From Chlorophyllum brunneum (lineage: Eukaryota > Basidiomycota > Agaricomycetes > Agaricales > Agaricaceae): DNA of 64,000 nucleotides. Where the stretch lies: NCBI GenBank assembly GCA_963576785.1, contig OY756141.1, positions 1,178,001 to 1,242,000 of the forward strand, read 5' to 3'. Position 1 is the stretch's first letter, and each line of letters begins with the position of its first letter. A program made the translations under genes and the position numbers. Under the pieces are notes generated by a model, which saw only the letters and a list, made by a program, of their open reading frames with translations, was not told where the DNA came from and searched no databases. Below, in pieces: positions 24,701 through 36,141 of the stretch.

Positions 24701-25277
24701 GAGTTGCAAGATATGGTATTGAGAACAGCGGAACGAGTCGTCAGCCAAATGATCGGGGAAACCCCTTTGTCTGCATCATTGACGACCAACGCCGCAGGAT
24801 CAATGATGGCAGCCTATGCAACCGCTGGCTTGTTTGTGAACAAAAGTACTCAGATGCAATTTCGTTCGGTGCGTCTGAACTGTTATAGCTCCCTCCACGC
24901 TTCTCATTTTTGTAGGTGGACCATTTTGCCGAAACTGCACCCCAAGCGAAAGGCAACGCCGTCGGCCACGGTAATAATTCATATTGTCTTACAACATCAT
25001 CCCCCGGTATTTACGTTTATTAACTCAAGGGTCGTCATCCAGCCATCAACGTCTGAGTCAAGCTTCGACAAGGAGCTCTGGGGTAAACTCTAAGGGTGGC
25101 CACCCTCCTCCACAGCCGATCAGCAGGCCTCATGATACTCGAACTAAAGATTGTGGAAAGGCGACATATCCACCACTGAGGAAACGACCAGCGCCGTCTC
25201 GCTCCTCGAATGCAGCCGCATCTTCAAACGACAAAAAACGCCGAGTACCGGACTCGGATGACAATGATGAAGTGTAA
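21729..25277 (+). CDS. large JmjC-domain protein with cysteine-rich clusters
   Basis: Putative Fe(II)/2-oxoglutarate oxygenase, probably a chromatin demethylase by family. N-terminus MQAISTRGWSFDKLLAKASH; SARNVHTRSDKSMAFDEFVE precedes the JmjC core. The core has MCYFGVADTYTPCHKDQCAS with the H-x-D iron ligands, EGSSFWFMTKGSDCTKVAEY, and LVLVPPRSCHQVVNSGG with the distal His. A Cys cluster follows, CDFCGADIFQSYFQCCGP and IICPGCYAEGRTCACEEM, then after an intron a second one, ALGCKKCHSSKCFPHLLE. The remaining third is basic, Ser/Pro-rich and disordered with NLS-like PPRKKRRHES and ends RRVPDSDDNDEV. About eleven introns. Substrate not predictable; it could act on H3 or on a non-histone target. 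Confidence 0.82.
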
Positions 25278-25806
25278 TACCTCGACAAGCTCTCCAACCA
25301 TGTCAGCGGGTCGTCCTCGTGAATACCTCATCATCTAAGACCCCGATCCATTGTCACACGTCTTTAGCGCTTTCAATAGGTTGTCATATCCGAGTTATCG
25401 ATATTGCAGTTAAGGGACCGATACCATACCATTCCCGTGATAACCATCTCAATTGTTCCCGTCCAAGTTATAGTTGGAACCACTTCCAAAACACATTACT
25501 TTCTTTCGATTGTACGGTATGCACCAATGTATAAATGTATAATCTGTAGCTTGAGAGGATCAGGGAAAGCTTGGTCGGGGATGTAAGGGTCGATCGAAAG
25601 ATGAGGGAGGAGGGAAAGTGAGATTAGGCGAGTTCAATAAGGGTATATATAAATGGGCATAAGGAACGTTTACGAGGGGGAGGATCATGTCATGAGAGAA
25701 GCCGGAAAGCTCAATTACACAGCTAAACCAAAGCTGAAGAGATCAAAGAATGAAAAGTATCTCGTGAGAAAAGGGCCCAAGCAGGGGGGGAAATGGCCAT
25801 GGACGT
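25278..25806. other. convergent intergenic region
   Basis: Separates the stops of the JmjC gene (plus) and casein kinase 1 (minus). It is presumably 3' untranslated sequence of both, AT-rich with a TATATATAAAT string near 25645. No coding exon or RNA gene recognised. Confidence 0.5.
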
Positions 25807-27785
25807 CTAGCACCGACAAGTAAGAATTCTAAGGAGTGTGCTTTTCCGAGGTGGTTCGTCCATATCCTGGCCATGATAGTCGCCACCATGGGATACACCT
25901 GTTTGACCAGCCTGAGCACGAACCTGACTAACAGCGGGCGGTACTGCGCCAACGCTAGGTGACATTGGTGACGCACGGGGATATTGCTGAGCATTATAGC
26001 TCGCATTTGCAACATCATAACCCTCATAACCACCATTGGCAGCATTTGCGTACGGATGCGTGCCTCGCGGCTGACTGACAGAAACGTTGGCTTGTGCAAC
26101 CCCAGATTGGGGCGTTTGCTGCCCGGTACCTGGGATCAGCGCAGGAGGAATCTTGCGTGACTTGGAGCCATGACGAACAAGTGCTGGAGAAGGGGGAACA
26201 ACAGGACCTTGTGAACGTCGCCGGTCCTCACGTGCGTCACGCTTACGGTCAGCTCCTGATTGCATTTGATTGAGGACAGGGTTCTGACCCTGCTGCTGAT
26301 AGGATTGTCAGCCTAACTATTGCCTACATCAACCGCGTGACACTTACACCAGGAGTTGTCTCCCATCCTCGGCCATCTAGAACGGAATAGAACAGGTAAA
26401 TAAGGAGTTGCGGCCAGAAGTTCAGTAGGTCTACCGTTTAAGAGATTCCAGTCAAACACGCCATCGTCTGCATCTCCATTGTTTTTCATAACTTTTGCAA
26501 ACAGTTCTCTCAGGAAGTCGTAATCGGGCGTCTCCTCGAAGCCAAGCTTGCGGACATAGTTCAGATAAATACCAAATTCCTCTAAAAGAAGGTTATTCAG
26601 AGGGTCCAGTAGGAGAGCCCGGAACAATGCTACATACCAGGGAAACCTTCGCAGAGCTCTTTAATAGACGTCACCTGCTTCTTCTCACCAATTTTCTCAT
26701 ATTTCTGCTTATTCGTTGCGGCCTTGAGGCCCTGCCAAGGCAGGCTACCTCGGAGGAAGTACATGAAGACATGACCCAAAGATTCTAGATCATCTCTCCG
26801 CGACTGTTCTACAGGGCAAAAATAGGTAATTCAAACACATGCGACATGCAAGAAGCACATTGCCATACCTCGGCCAAGGTGCGTGTTGATACTCATGTAC
26901 CGCGCAGTGCCGCTCAGACTTTTGCGCTCTCGATACGGGATGTGCTGTTTAGTCTTCGGGTCTCGGTACTGCTTGGCCATACCGAAGTCGACAACATGAA
27001 TAACTAAAAACGGAAAGCCATAAATGACATGCCAAAAAGAAAAGAAAAAAAAAAAAAAAAAAAGACTAACTGTTCGCTCCCTTGGTACTGGGACGTCCGA
27101 TTAGGAAGTTGTCAGGCTTAATGTCGCGATAAATGAGGTTCTTTTCATGGATAGTCTGCACACGGGTGATCTGGGCAGTAACATGAGCATCTCGTCGGCG
27201 TCGGGAATAACATCCGAAACTGACCATCTGGCGGGCAGCCATACAGACAGTCTTTATCGTAAACTTCCTCCCACACATATCAAAGAGGTCCTCTAAGCTT
27301 GGGCCTAGCAAATCGATAACTAAAATGTTGTGTAGACCCTCCTGGCCAAAGTGATAGATCTGCGGAATACCGGCTAAATTTGGCAGGTGAGCCGAAGCGG
27401 AACGGGGAGGGGACGGCAACAGCGCTACGTACTGCATCCCGCAAGGATACGGTAAGACCGGCATTCATCGCGGAGTTGGGGTGCTTCAGCCTTGCGTGGC
27501 TCCTAGTTGGTGAGGACGAGGGCGTAGTTAGCATGGTGCTCTGAGCGGTGGTTAAGGAGAGCTGCGGACGACGCACAAACTTGATGGCAACTGTCTGGGA
27601 GTTAAGGAGGTTTGTTCCTGCAGAGAACCAAGAGGAGTGTTTGTCAAGGGCGTGGAGGGCGCGAAGAGGGGCAAAGGGGCGAACACACCCTCAAAAATGA
27701 CACCGAAGGAGCCCTCGCCAATTTTCCTGCCGACGCGATAGTGGATGCCGACAAGGTTTGCGGTGGTGGAGGCGTGTTGCGACAT
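25807..27785 (-). CDS. YCK2: casein kinase 1, plasma-membrane Yck/Cki1 type
   Basis: Serine/threonine kinase in glucose sensing, morphogenesis and vesicle traffic. N-terminus [20 protein letters not shown] carries the glycine loop; after a short intron the exon [20 protein letters not shown] matches CK1. Further exons give [20 protein letters not shown], catalytic loop [16 protein letters not shown], and [12 protein letters not shown] with [20 protein letters not shown]. The kinase domain ends FDWNLLNDGRGWE. The tail is Gln/Ser/Pro-rich and ends LLRILTCRC, two Cys likely palmitoylated in place of the usual CC. Seven or more introns; one begins GTTAGT and holds 19 T on the coding strand. Symbol by similarity; two paralogues are possible. 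Confidence 0.93.
27045..27063 (+). repeat. 19-A homopolymer in a CK1 intron
   Basis: Nineteen consecutive A on the plus strand, read as T on the coding strand just inside an intron donor of casein kinase 1. The position may act as a U-rich splicing enhancer; run length is also prone to sequencing error. Confidence 0.9.
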
Positions 27786-27924
27786 GTGGAGGGAGGAGAG
27801 GGAAAGAGAGGAAGGCCTTCAGGCCGGTGGGGAGAGGAGAGCAGAAGAGGTTGAGCGCCAACAAAACTGGCCGAAGCTCACCCAATCAACTCGCCCAAAT
27901 ATGGTCACAGCACAAACAACTCTA

Positions 27925-30234
27925 TTACGCCCTCCACACCGCGTACCCTACGCTCAGCAACAGTACTACCACTACTCTCCACACCCCCACCAGCCTCCTC
28001 TCCGCCGACCACCCCTCTGCACCCACACCCCTGTACCGCTCCCACCTCGGCCTGCGCGAGAGCCACCAGAACAGGGCCACAGGCCCTGGGAATGTCGCTA
28101 TTATCTTTCCTAGTTTTCTATCCTGCCGGTAGTAACTCATGCAATCAGTCCAAACGGAGTTCTGCAGCCGACCCTGCAGCCACTCATTATACTTGTCCGT
28201 CGCCTCACTCGTGATCTCAAAGGCCTTTGCCTTGCCATCCAACACAGGTTTGATCAGCTGGAGCGCGAGGTCGATCTACATGTAAACTATGAGCACCGGT
28301 GATAAATGACATGGGTAGCCATCGCGGACTTACCTGTGCTTCCTGGCTAAAGATGACAGACGCATGTCCGGTGGCCACGTTGGGTCCTAGAGAGGAATTA
28401 ACTATAATCCTGATAAATCACCCCCAGACCCACCGAGAAGCGTGTAGAGATTCGGGAACCCAGGCATAGAAGAACCCAGGTAAGCAGTCGGACCGCCTTG
28501 TTCATCGAAGTACTCCTTCACCGTCTTGCCATCACTCCCCTTGACCTCCAACCCCCTGGAATCCTACGATACGCCACTAGCTTGGCATCCAAAATCTCAG
28601 AAGGAAAGAAGTATGAACACGTACAAGAGAGTAGCCCGTCCCGAAGATGATGATATCCAAAGGCACCACTTCTCCCGTCTTGAGCTTGATTCCATCTTCC
28701 ACAATTCCTTCGATCCCATCCCAGTTCAGTGATACATTGGCTCTATGAAGGGACTTGAGGTATTTGGGGTCAACAATGATCCTCTTACATCCGGGAGCTG
28801 TGAATTGGCCTTTTCAGCGCGACGGGACGCCGTCCGACCACCGAAACTTACAATAGTTTGGAACCAGTTTATCCAAGTACTCCTTGGGAGCCACATGCCT
28901 GATATAACCGCCCATAGCCTTGATCATCGATGAGAAGCTCCTCCCCCAGAATTGTCACAAAAGTATTACCTTTTTCGCCATTGCAATCAATAACTTGTTC
29001 TCCTTGCGGAAGATCAGGGCACTAAAGTCTGCCTATTTTCGGAGAACAAACGCCGCAGGTCGATCAACAGGGAAGGCATGAGTCGAAATTAAAACATACC
29101 CTAGCCATGATGAAGTTGCGATACCAGCGCATGACGAAGGGCACATGGCGGAATATCCACTTCGTGAGAGGATGATATTTAAAGTCCACCTAACGAAGAT
29201 CACAAACAATATTCGAGTCCGTGAATATGCATTCTTTTGTAAAGGAACAGAACATACACGGGGTGTAAACCATTGTGGTGTGCGACAGAAGTTGATGACC
29301 TTGACAGAAGGGTCTTGCGAAATCTCTGGTATAAACTGTGCCCTGAATCGCAATAATCAATCAATACCTAACTCCAAGAAACGCAACAAGCAGAAACTCA
29401 CGCAGAACACCCGTTCCCAATCACACCAACCCTCCTCCCCTTCAATTCAACATCATGCCTCCACCGCGCGGAATGCCACACCGTCCCCTTGAACTTCTCC
29501 AACCCAGGCTCAAGGTCCTTCGGATACAACGGGTCAAAGAAGCCACCAATAGCCCAAAACATAATCTCAGCTTCCACAACACTTTCCTCTCCACTCTTCT
29601 CATTCTTCACTATCACCTTGTACCTATGCTCTTCCTTATCCCACTCTGCAGACGTCACACTTGTCGAGAGTTGCGTATGTGATACAAGGTTATGCTTCTT
29701 CCACAAACTTTCCCAATACGCGCGAAGCTCAGGTTGTCCGACGTAGTAGCTTTCCCAGTCTGGGTTCAGATCGGTTGAGAGGGAATACCAGTGTGCCGGG
29801 ACATCAGAGCCGCACCCCTATACGATGTGTTCGATCAAATCTCTATTGAAGCGCGCGGGAGGCACGTACTGGGTAGGTGTTATCCTGTGATCATGGAAGA
29901 TGAATATATTCTTCTTCTGCGGTATCGTGAAACTGGGACTCACTCTCCATGTTCCACCAACTGAGGCCGCTTTCTCATAAATCTACACGGCAAAAAACCA
30001 TCTTAGGTGATACCACCTGACAAACTCTAGAACTCACAGTAAAATTTTCGAAGCGCAGTTGGCGCTTAAGTTGAATGGCAGCAGAGATACCAGCCAAACT
30101 ATTTCCCGACCCGGAAAATCAAAGCAAAATATGAACCGGTGCTTTTAGCCGCCGAAACCAAGAAAGAAGGAAAGGACCTACCCAGCACCAACGATGACGA
30201 TGTGGGGCGTGCTCTCTGAACCCTTTCTAGACAT
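27925..30234 (-). CDS. flavin monooxygenase of the Baeyer-Villiger type
   Basis: FAD- and NADPH-dependent monooxygenase. Start MSRKGSESTPHIVIVGAG has the first Rossmann motif, continued after an intron as LAGISAAIQLKRQLRFENFT and YEKAASVGGTWR. A Baeyer-Villiger fingerprint F-x-G-x3-H-x3-W is present as FKGTVWHSARW, followed by the NADPH motif RRVGVIGNGCSA. Later exons: VKVINFCRTPQWFTPR, IIIFGTGYSL, and the C-terminal catalytic end. The last 25 residues, VGVWRVVVVLLLSVGYAVWR, form a hydrophobic helix, so the enzyme is probably tail-anchored to a membrane. Around eleven introns. Substrate unknown. No polyketide or terpene backbone gene is nearby, so a secondary-metabolite role is not supported here. 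Confidence 0.88.
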
Positions 30235-30916
30235 TTCTTCCAGTTATCCGCGGGTCAGCACGTACGCCGGAAGGGTTGAATGACGTAAAAAGCGGTCGCG
30301 ACGCTGTTACAACCGCAGGAACCAATTTATGTGACTCCTAAATCTCGGCGGCGTTGAGTTGACAATTCGGTATACGACGCTCACGTTAATGGTGAGGAGC
30401 GGAGACGTACTCGGGGCTGGGCGGGACCGACAGCAGATCCTTAAGGCCTGTAGTAGTGCAAGAAAGCATATGATTCTTCAACGCCTCCACACGCCCAACA
30501 CTCTCATGGTCATCATTTTCACTAAAATAGCTTCCCAGCCAAGTTCACACCCAGAAGCAGTTCCACGAAATGTCATATTTATTCCCCCTCATCACCACCG
30601 TGCAAGCTCGTATCAGTAGACATACGCCATCATATCCTCACTGATTCTAAAGTATAGCAGCGGGATTCTTCTGAGAAGAGGTATCATTTCAACCCAAGAC
30701 TACAACTACAACTACCAATTAGTCATTAAATCTCTTAATCTCCTAACATAACGACAAAACCCAACACTACCCGCTAACGATGAAAGGAACACTGGGCAAG
30801 GCCTAAAAAAGCGTCGATGGTCGTTGCGTTAGATGCGGCGAATGCCCAAAAGAAAAGCATGATGAGTGCACACTGAACGAAAGGGCAGGATTATTGCAAG
30901 TGTCAAAATGAAGGCC
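30235..30916. other. intergenic: monooxygenase promoter and GID4 3' flank
   Basis: Both neighbours lie on the minus strand, so this 680-bp stretch holds the monooxygenase promoter at its left and the GID4 3' flank at its right. A CCAAT box-like string (aaccaattt, near 30323) is the only motif I noticed. The open frame at 30359-30619 opens at TTG, not ATG, and has no family resemblance. Confidence 0.4.
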
Positions 30917-32340
30917 TTATCGGAACTCGAAGCTTGAACTCGACGTTTCTGGTACATGCGTTAGGGACAACTGCTGGTATCTGGGGGCGAACGGGTGTGA
31001 GTGTGATGACGGAAAAACGATGACAGACGTACGGTTCCGAGTTTTGATGGTAATAGAACCCACTCATGGTTGCGACAGGTGCGGTATATGGGGCAAGAGA
31101 AGGCAGACGCCGGATTGTACTTGTCCTCCTCGCGCTTGACCCTCGCCTGATGCGATGCTGCTTCCGACCGCTGTGTTGATCTTCGTCTTCGGCAGCATCG
31201 GAAGCACTATTGGCGGATGTCGTTGCAGCGGGATTGAAGTCTACGCAGACATAGTAGAACCCTGGGGAGATGGAACCCTAATCAGTAACGACGAGGAGAC
31301 AGGCAAGGGTTCGTGAGCAACCGCTGACCTGCAAAGCTGGCACCATTGATATCATGCACCCTATGATCTGGAACCAAAAACTTTTCCTTCCACCTCATGA
31401 ATACAGCGCCTCGGTCCCTATCATCGATTGTCAACCTGGGTCGCTTAGCCTCGTGTTTGATGTGGCGGAAGGCAGGGAAGCGAGACCAGTGAACGAGATC
31501 CTCGTTTTCGCTGGCACCCCAATTCTGGGTGAGGAAGCCATAGCGGCTGCCAATAATCTCGGCATCGAAGTATGTGGTGAGCTCTGGCCAGTCGTCGGTC
31601 AGGCCGCGGATACAAAGGTAGCCACATAGAAACGAGGTAGCGAAATCAACGTCCTTATCGGGTTAAGCATGAGGGAGGGGTTGAGATTAAAGCAGACGGC
31701 AGAGGAGGGTAGAAAAGAGACATACGACGATGGTGACGGTAACATCATAGCTATTTCTGCCGCTCTTTTGCGTACCCTCGAAGGTTGCGCCGGGATAGAG
31801 ACAACGGTTTGCCCGCGTGGTCACACGTAGACGGGTAATATCGGCCAAGGGATCAGGAGTGGATGGAACGGGCTGAGCGGTCGGGGGTTTCTCGTGCGGG
31901 TCACGGGAGTGGGGCTGACAGAGACTGGGTGCGGGAGGGTGGGTGCAATGGGGAGCGGCGGGGAGTGCAGGGGGTTCCTCTGGACGGTATGTGGGTGCAC
32001 TGTACGGCTTGGAAAAGTCGAGGGGGGGCGGTGTTCTTGGGGAGGAGAGGGCGAGAGGGACTGGGGCGGGGGAGGCAGGGGGAGAGTGCAGAAGGGGGAG
32101 AGGGGCAGACCTGGGGGTGTGGAGACTGGAGAGGTCGCGGGGGGGCGGCAGAGAGGGCAGATGCTGGTCTATGGGGCGTCTGGGGGTGTGGGGGGGTCGG
32201 AGGAGGACGTGTTCGCGGCAGTTGGGGCAGGTTGCTGGGGCATCGAGTTCTGGGACAAAGACGAGGGCATAGCAGGACGGACACGACTTTGGCTGGCTCT
32301 GGGGGTCGGCGGGCGGCTGGTAGTTGTGCTCGGAGGGCAT
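30917..32340 (-). CDS. GID4: Gid4/Vid24 substrate receptor of the GID ubiquitin ligase
   Basis: Recognises Pro/N-degrons of gluconeogenic enzymes for the GID E3 complex. The Gid4 beta-barrel begins with CLYPGATFEGTQKSGRNSYD and VTVTIVDVD, and continues GFLTQNWGASENEDLVHWSR, then FMRWKEKFLVPDHRVHDING with ASFAGFYYVCVDF. The last exons give SGFYYHQNSEPYQQLSLTHV and end SSSSFEFR. The N-terminal 150 residues are unusual: two Cys pairs (SCPSCYALVF and PATCPNCREHV) followed by a long Pro-rich segment. Four or five introns. Start MPSEHNYQPP is at the first ATG. A poorly conserved insertion with EDEDQHSGRKQHRIRRGSS separates the last two barrel strands. Confidence 0.92.
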
Positions 32341-32427
32341 GGCAGGCGGTGGAGACAGCTCAACACTCCTCTCTCACTTAGTCCCAGACCACGTGCCACC
32401 CTTTCTATATCATATCTACTTTTCTAC

Positions 32428-35367
32428 CTACTGTCCACTCCCCACCGTCGTCCCCGTCGCAGGTCGCACTGACCCCCCCTCCACCGTCTTGCTTCCAATC
32501 GTCTCCCCGCAGTCCTCCTCACCCTTTTCATCCTCTTCCTTTCTCTCCCCCTCTCCATTCTTCCCCACGTCGCCCGGCCCCTTTTCTAGGTCCAATTTGA
32601 TCCCTCCCTTCTCATTGCCCCCCTCCTTGGCTCCTTGCCGCACGATAGTGCGTTGCAGGCTGTACTTCCTAAGGCCGAGAACTAGATACCAAATCAGTAA
32701 TGGCCCCCCCACCGGTAAAAATTTTCACGAAACCGAGTATGAAACATACACCCACGACTGGGGTCATTACAATCCAGATCGTGCTGATGGACCTAGCATA
32801 CGCGTCAATTACTTGAGCCCTTTGCACAGGATCCTGTACCAACGCCCTCTGAGCTACCTGCCTTACACACTCGACGTCGGATGCTTACCGGTATCATCTT
32901 CAACTTCCCTACGCTCTGGCTCAACGCTCCCGCACTCGTGTCGAGCGCTAGATTAGGTATATCCCGGACCTTTTTCGCCAGAACCTAGAAACACCTTCAG
33001 TCAGGTACAAAGTTGCGTTTCGACACCCAGACGAAACCCACGCTTGAATAGATGGCTTGGCCGACCGAGATGCCAACCGTTCCCCCGAGGGTTCTGTCAC
33101 AGTCAATAAACCCCACGCAGTTGCTTATCACATTCGCTACCCACCTGATGAAACCAAATGTCGCAGTTGTCGTCGCCATGTCCTTCAGCGGCATAGCAGC
33201 TTGAAGCGCAATAAGTGGCGTCTACAGGAACGCATGTTATTCACTCGGATATAATTCCCTCACTGTCTATGACATACCTGGAATAGGCATCCCAGGCCAA
33301 GCGCCGCAATCAAGGGAAAGATCTCCTTTATAGCACTACGCAGAACAACCTTGTCAGTCCCTTCTTCCAAACCGAGGCCGACGTATTAGATAACTCACGT
33401 GGGGGATGTTCCGTTAAGCATCGTCATTAAGCCCATACCCAGCGCAAACACTGCGAATGACACCCAAATCATAATCCGGTATTCCCCAGTCCGGGAGACC
33501 AGGACGCCGGAGAGCGCAGATGTTACGGCACAACCAAGGGAATAAGGTAGCATTCTGATTCAGCTTCAGTAACAGGTTCTCCTCGCATACACCCGGTCGA
33601 CTCACTCTATTCCTGATTTGGTAGCAGATGCGCCGAGGACTTGATAATAAAGTGGAAGGTAGTATGCACCTACACACAATTCAGTCAGCTAAGCTAGCTT
33701 CCTTTAGGGTATATATTTACCGCAGAAGAATGATACAGCGTGAAGAAAGGTTGTGGTCAGGAGGATTGTTGTTGTTCGCGTCTATTCATCGTGGTTAGCC
33801 CAACATCCAATCCCTCCACTCAAAAATCTCACCTTGAACAGACGTGGGGGGATGATGGGTGAGCGCTTCGTCAAGGCTTCATTTACCCCAGCAGCAACCA
33901 GCAGCACGCCCCCAACAACGAGCAAAGCGATGGTAGATGCATGCGACCCTGGACATTCTGTGTAAGTTTGAGAGAATGCGAATGGGAAATAGCGATTCAC
34001 AACTCTTTTCGCTTTCGTTGAAGCCGAAAAGTACGCAGAGGATGCCGGCTACAATTAGGAACAGGCCGACAAAGTCGAATTCGGAGACATGCTGTTTCAA
34101 TGTCTTTCCATGGTGTGGATTCAAATTCAGGAAGAAGAACAGTGCAAGGCCACCAAGTCCGCCTGTGGGCCTATTAAGTAGGGTGATGAGCGAAGTGACG
34201 CGCAATGAAGGAACAGATACCTCACAAATTTATGAAGAAACACCAACGCCAACTGACATGGTCCGCAAACGCCTAGAAATCACTTCAGTTGTGGGGATTT
34301 GACCAAGCCTTTGCACCGCTCACTCCGCCCATTAACGGTCCAACGACACTATTTTCAACTGGGTCAGGCTACGATTAATCAGGCTGTGAGTTTACTTACC
34401 TTGCTAGCGCCCAGGTCGCTCCAAATAAACCACCATACTTTCCACGACTGCAAAATATCAGTAGGTTATACTCCCAAGTAATCTGACGAGACACACTCTT
34501 GTAAAGAAACGATATCACTCAAGGTGATGTTTGACTAGGAGGCAAGATCAGACAATGGAATTGACGCCTTTAATTCACTGACCATCTGGATGATACCGCC
34601 TCCTCCTATCCCCTGAACTGCTCTTGCGACGATGAGCCAGGTCTGTTGGGCCCGGTTCAGCTCATTACCTGATTGAACCCCAAATCCGCGACTTACTATG
34701 TTCTGCGCTGCACCGCATAATGCAGAACCAACCTAGTTGACCATCAATGGCAATCAGCTAGCCATATTTATCAGAGCTGATGAACACCCACCAAAAAGAT
34801 GAGGATGCTGGTGTACAGAACAGGCTTCCTTCCTGTGATATCTGAAAGTTTACCGTAAAATGGGGAGAGACTGCGCGAAAAGAAGAATGTCAGAGATATC
34901 ATCCAATGGTAAACATGCTTACGTTGCGGCGGCCAACATATACGAGCTGTCAGATGAAACATAATTAGACCGAGGGTACTGTTCCAGCTTCAGCATTGTC
35001 GACTCACGTTCCCACCCAGCTATATTGACTGCCACCGCCGAGCTGACTGACAATGGTGGGTAATGCTGTGGCGACAATCGTCTACCGAGCACATGAGCAA
35101 GTGCACCGCGAGTGGTGGAAGGAAGGCTACAAACCTGGTCCAATGCAGACAGAAAGATGCAGAGCATCAGTCCACCAAGTACCTAGGGTCGACATCAGCC
35201 ACGATATACAAGCATACCATTCGTAAAATACACACAAGGGGTAGTCGATTTTCTGGCAAGACATGCTCCTCATTTGCCTTCCAAGATGCGCCAGGTTTGG
35301 CTTTTGCTTTCCGTCCTTCCGCATCGTTGACATGCGTCGTAATACCTTCTTTCATATCCGAAGACAT
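32428..35367 (-). CDS. MFS drug:H+ antiporter, DHA2 (14-TM) type
   Basis: Plasma- or vacuolar-membrane proton antiporter exporting toxic or secondary compounds. A hydrophilic N-terminus (MSSDMKEGITTHVNDAEGRK) leads to the DHA2 motif LSALDQTIVATALPTIVSQL. Motif A is LSPFYGKLSDITGRKPVLYT, RAVQGIGGGGIIQMVNITLS follows, and motif C is SVVGPLMGG spliced from two exons. Later helices include EFDFVGLFLIVAGILCVLFG and MIWVSFAVFALGMGLMTMLN. The C-terminal tail is a long charged Glu/Lys/Gly stretch ending TTVGSGQ. At least twelve short introns. Substrate unknown. Tandem with GID4, only about 87 bp apart, so GID4's promoter lies in or next to this gene's 3' end. Confidence 0.9.
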
Positions 35368-36141
35368 AACTGTATTTCCGGGAGCGACGGAAGAAGGAGT
35401 GAAGGATGGGGAAGGTGAAGGGGAGGGGAGGAAGTAAATAGAGGAAAAGGGTGGCTCTGGGAAGGGTCAGATATTTTATGGGCACCCATAAGGCACTTTC
35501 ATGGGTCAACAACTCTCAATCGGACCTCCATGAGTCAGTCTTTGCCGACAATGCCGTTCAGAAATTTCCAGGTTGGCCCCTTTGCTTAGGAATGTTCTAA
35601 ATTCCCTTACGAAACTCTGTTCCTGTAACCACATCACGGAAGCCCACCCGTTCATTTCGACTAGCCTAAACGAGCTCAGGTCTGCTTCGTACAGGGCGCA
35701 TTGATGCGGAGAGTGAAGAAATGGAACTCCGCGATCCAGTCAAGACCCCGCCGTTGCTATTTCAGTCGCCGTAGTTCAGTGCGAACGAACGCGCTCGGCA
35801 GGCTATGATTAACCCATCATGCCGGACGATCTGATAATCATCGGCCCAACGTCGTTTCTGCACAGTGCTTGATAGCTGCCGGGTATTTGTCCGAAGAACT
35901 GGTGACCGTGTGATATTTCTGAAGGTTGGAGGGCAAACCACGACAGTTCTGAGGAACATACCCGTAGAAAACAACTGATGGGCTGTAGTGTCGAGATGAC
36001 TGATGAAATGAGAGATAGCCGGAGCCGTCCTTTTTCGGAGTTCTCCATCCAGCCAAACCTTATCTGTCTCAAGATTTCTTCAGTCTTGTACTTTCATCTT
36101 CACGTTCACTTTTGTTACTCTGACACTAGAAAACACTCACG
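35368..36141. other. divergent intergenic region, MFS gene and Ran
   Basis: About 770 bp holding the promoters of the MFS gene (left) and Ran (right). A minus-strand open frame (35762-35959) starts at ATG with a mitochondrial-presequence-like N-terminus but is only 65 codons. No other feature recognised. Confidence 0.4.
35762..35959 (-). CDS. small ORF with presequence-like N-terminus (doubtful)
   Basis: Sixty-five codons starting MFLRTVVVCPPTFRNITRSP and continuing VLRTNTRQLSSTVQKRRWAD. The first 40 residues are rich in Arg, Ser and Thr with no acidic residue, like a mitochondrial import signal, and RQLSST resembles processing sites. The frame then ends after IIACRARSFALNYGD. No family recognised. 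It may be a genuine small gene, the first exon of one with exons I could not find, or chance. Confidence 0.22.
   Translation of the reverse strand: MFLRTVVVCPPTFRNITRSPVLRTNTRQLSSTVQKRRWADDYQIVRHDGLIIACRARSFALNYGD

Noticed and set aside
31863..32472. Several long plus-strand open frames rich in Gly, Arg and Cys
   Set aside because: They mirror the proline-rich part of GID4 on the other strand; the GC-rich repetitive codons keep all frames open.
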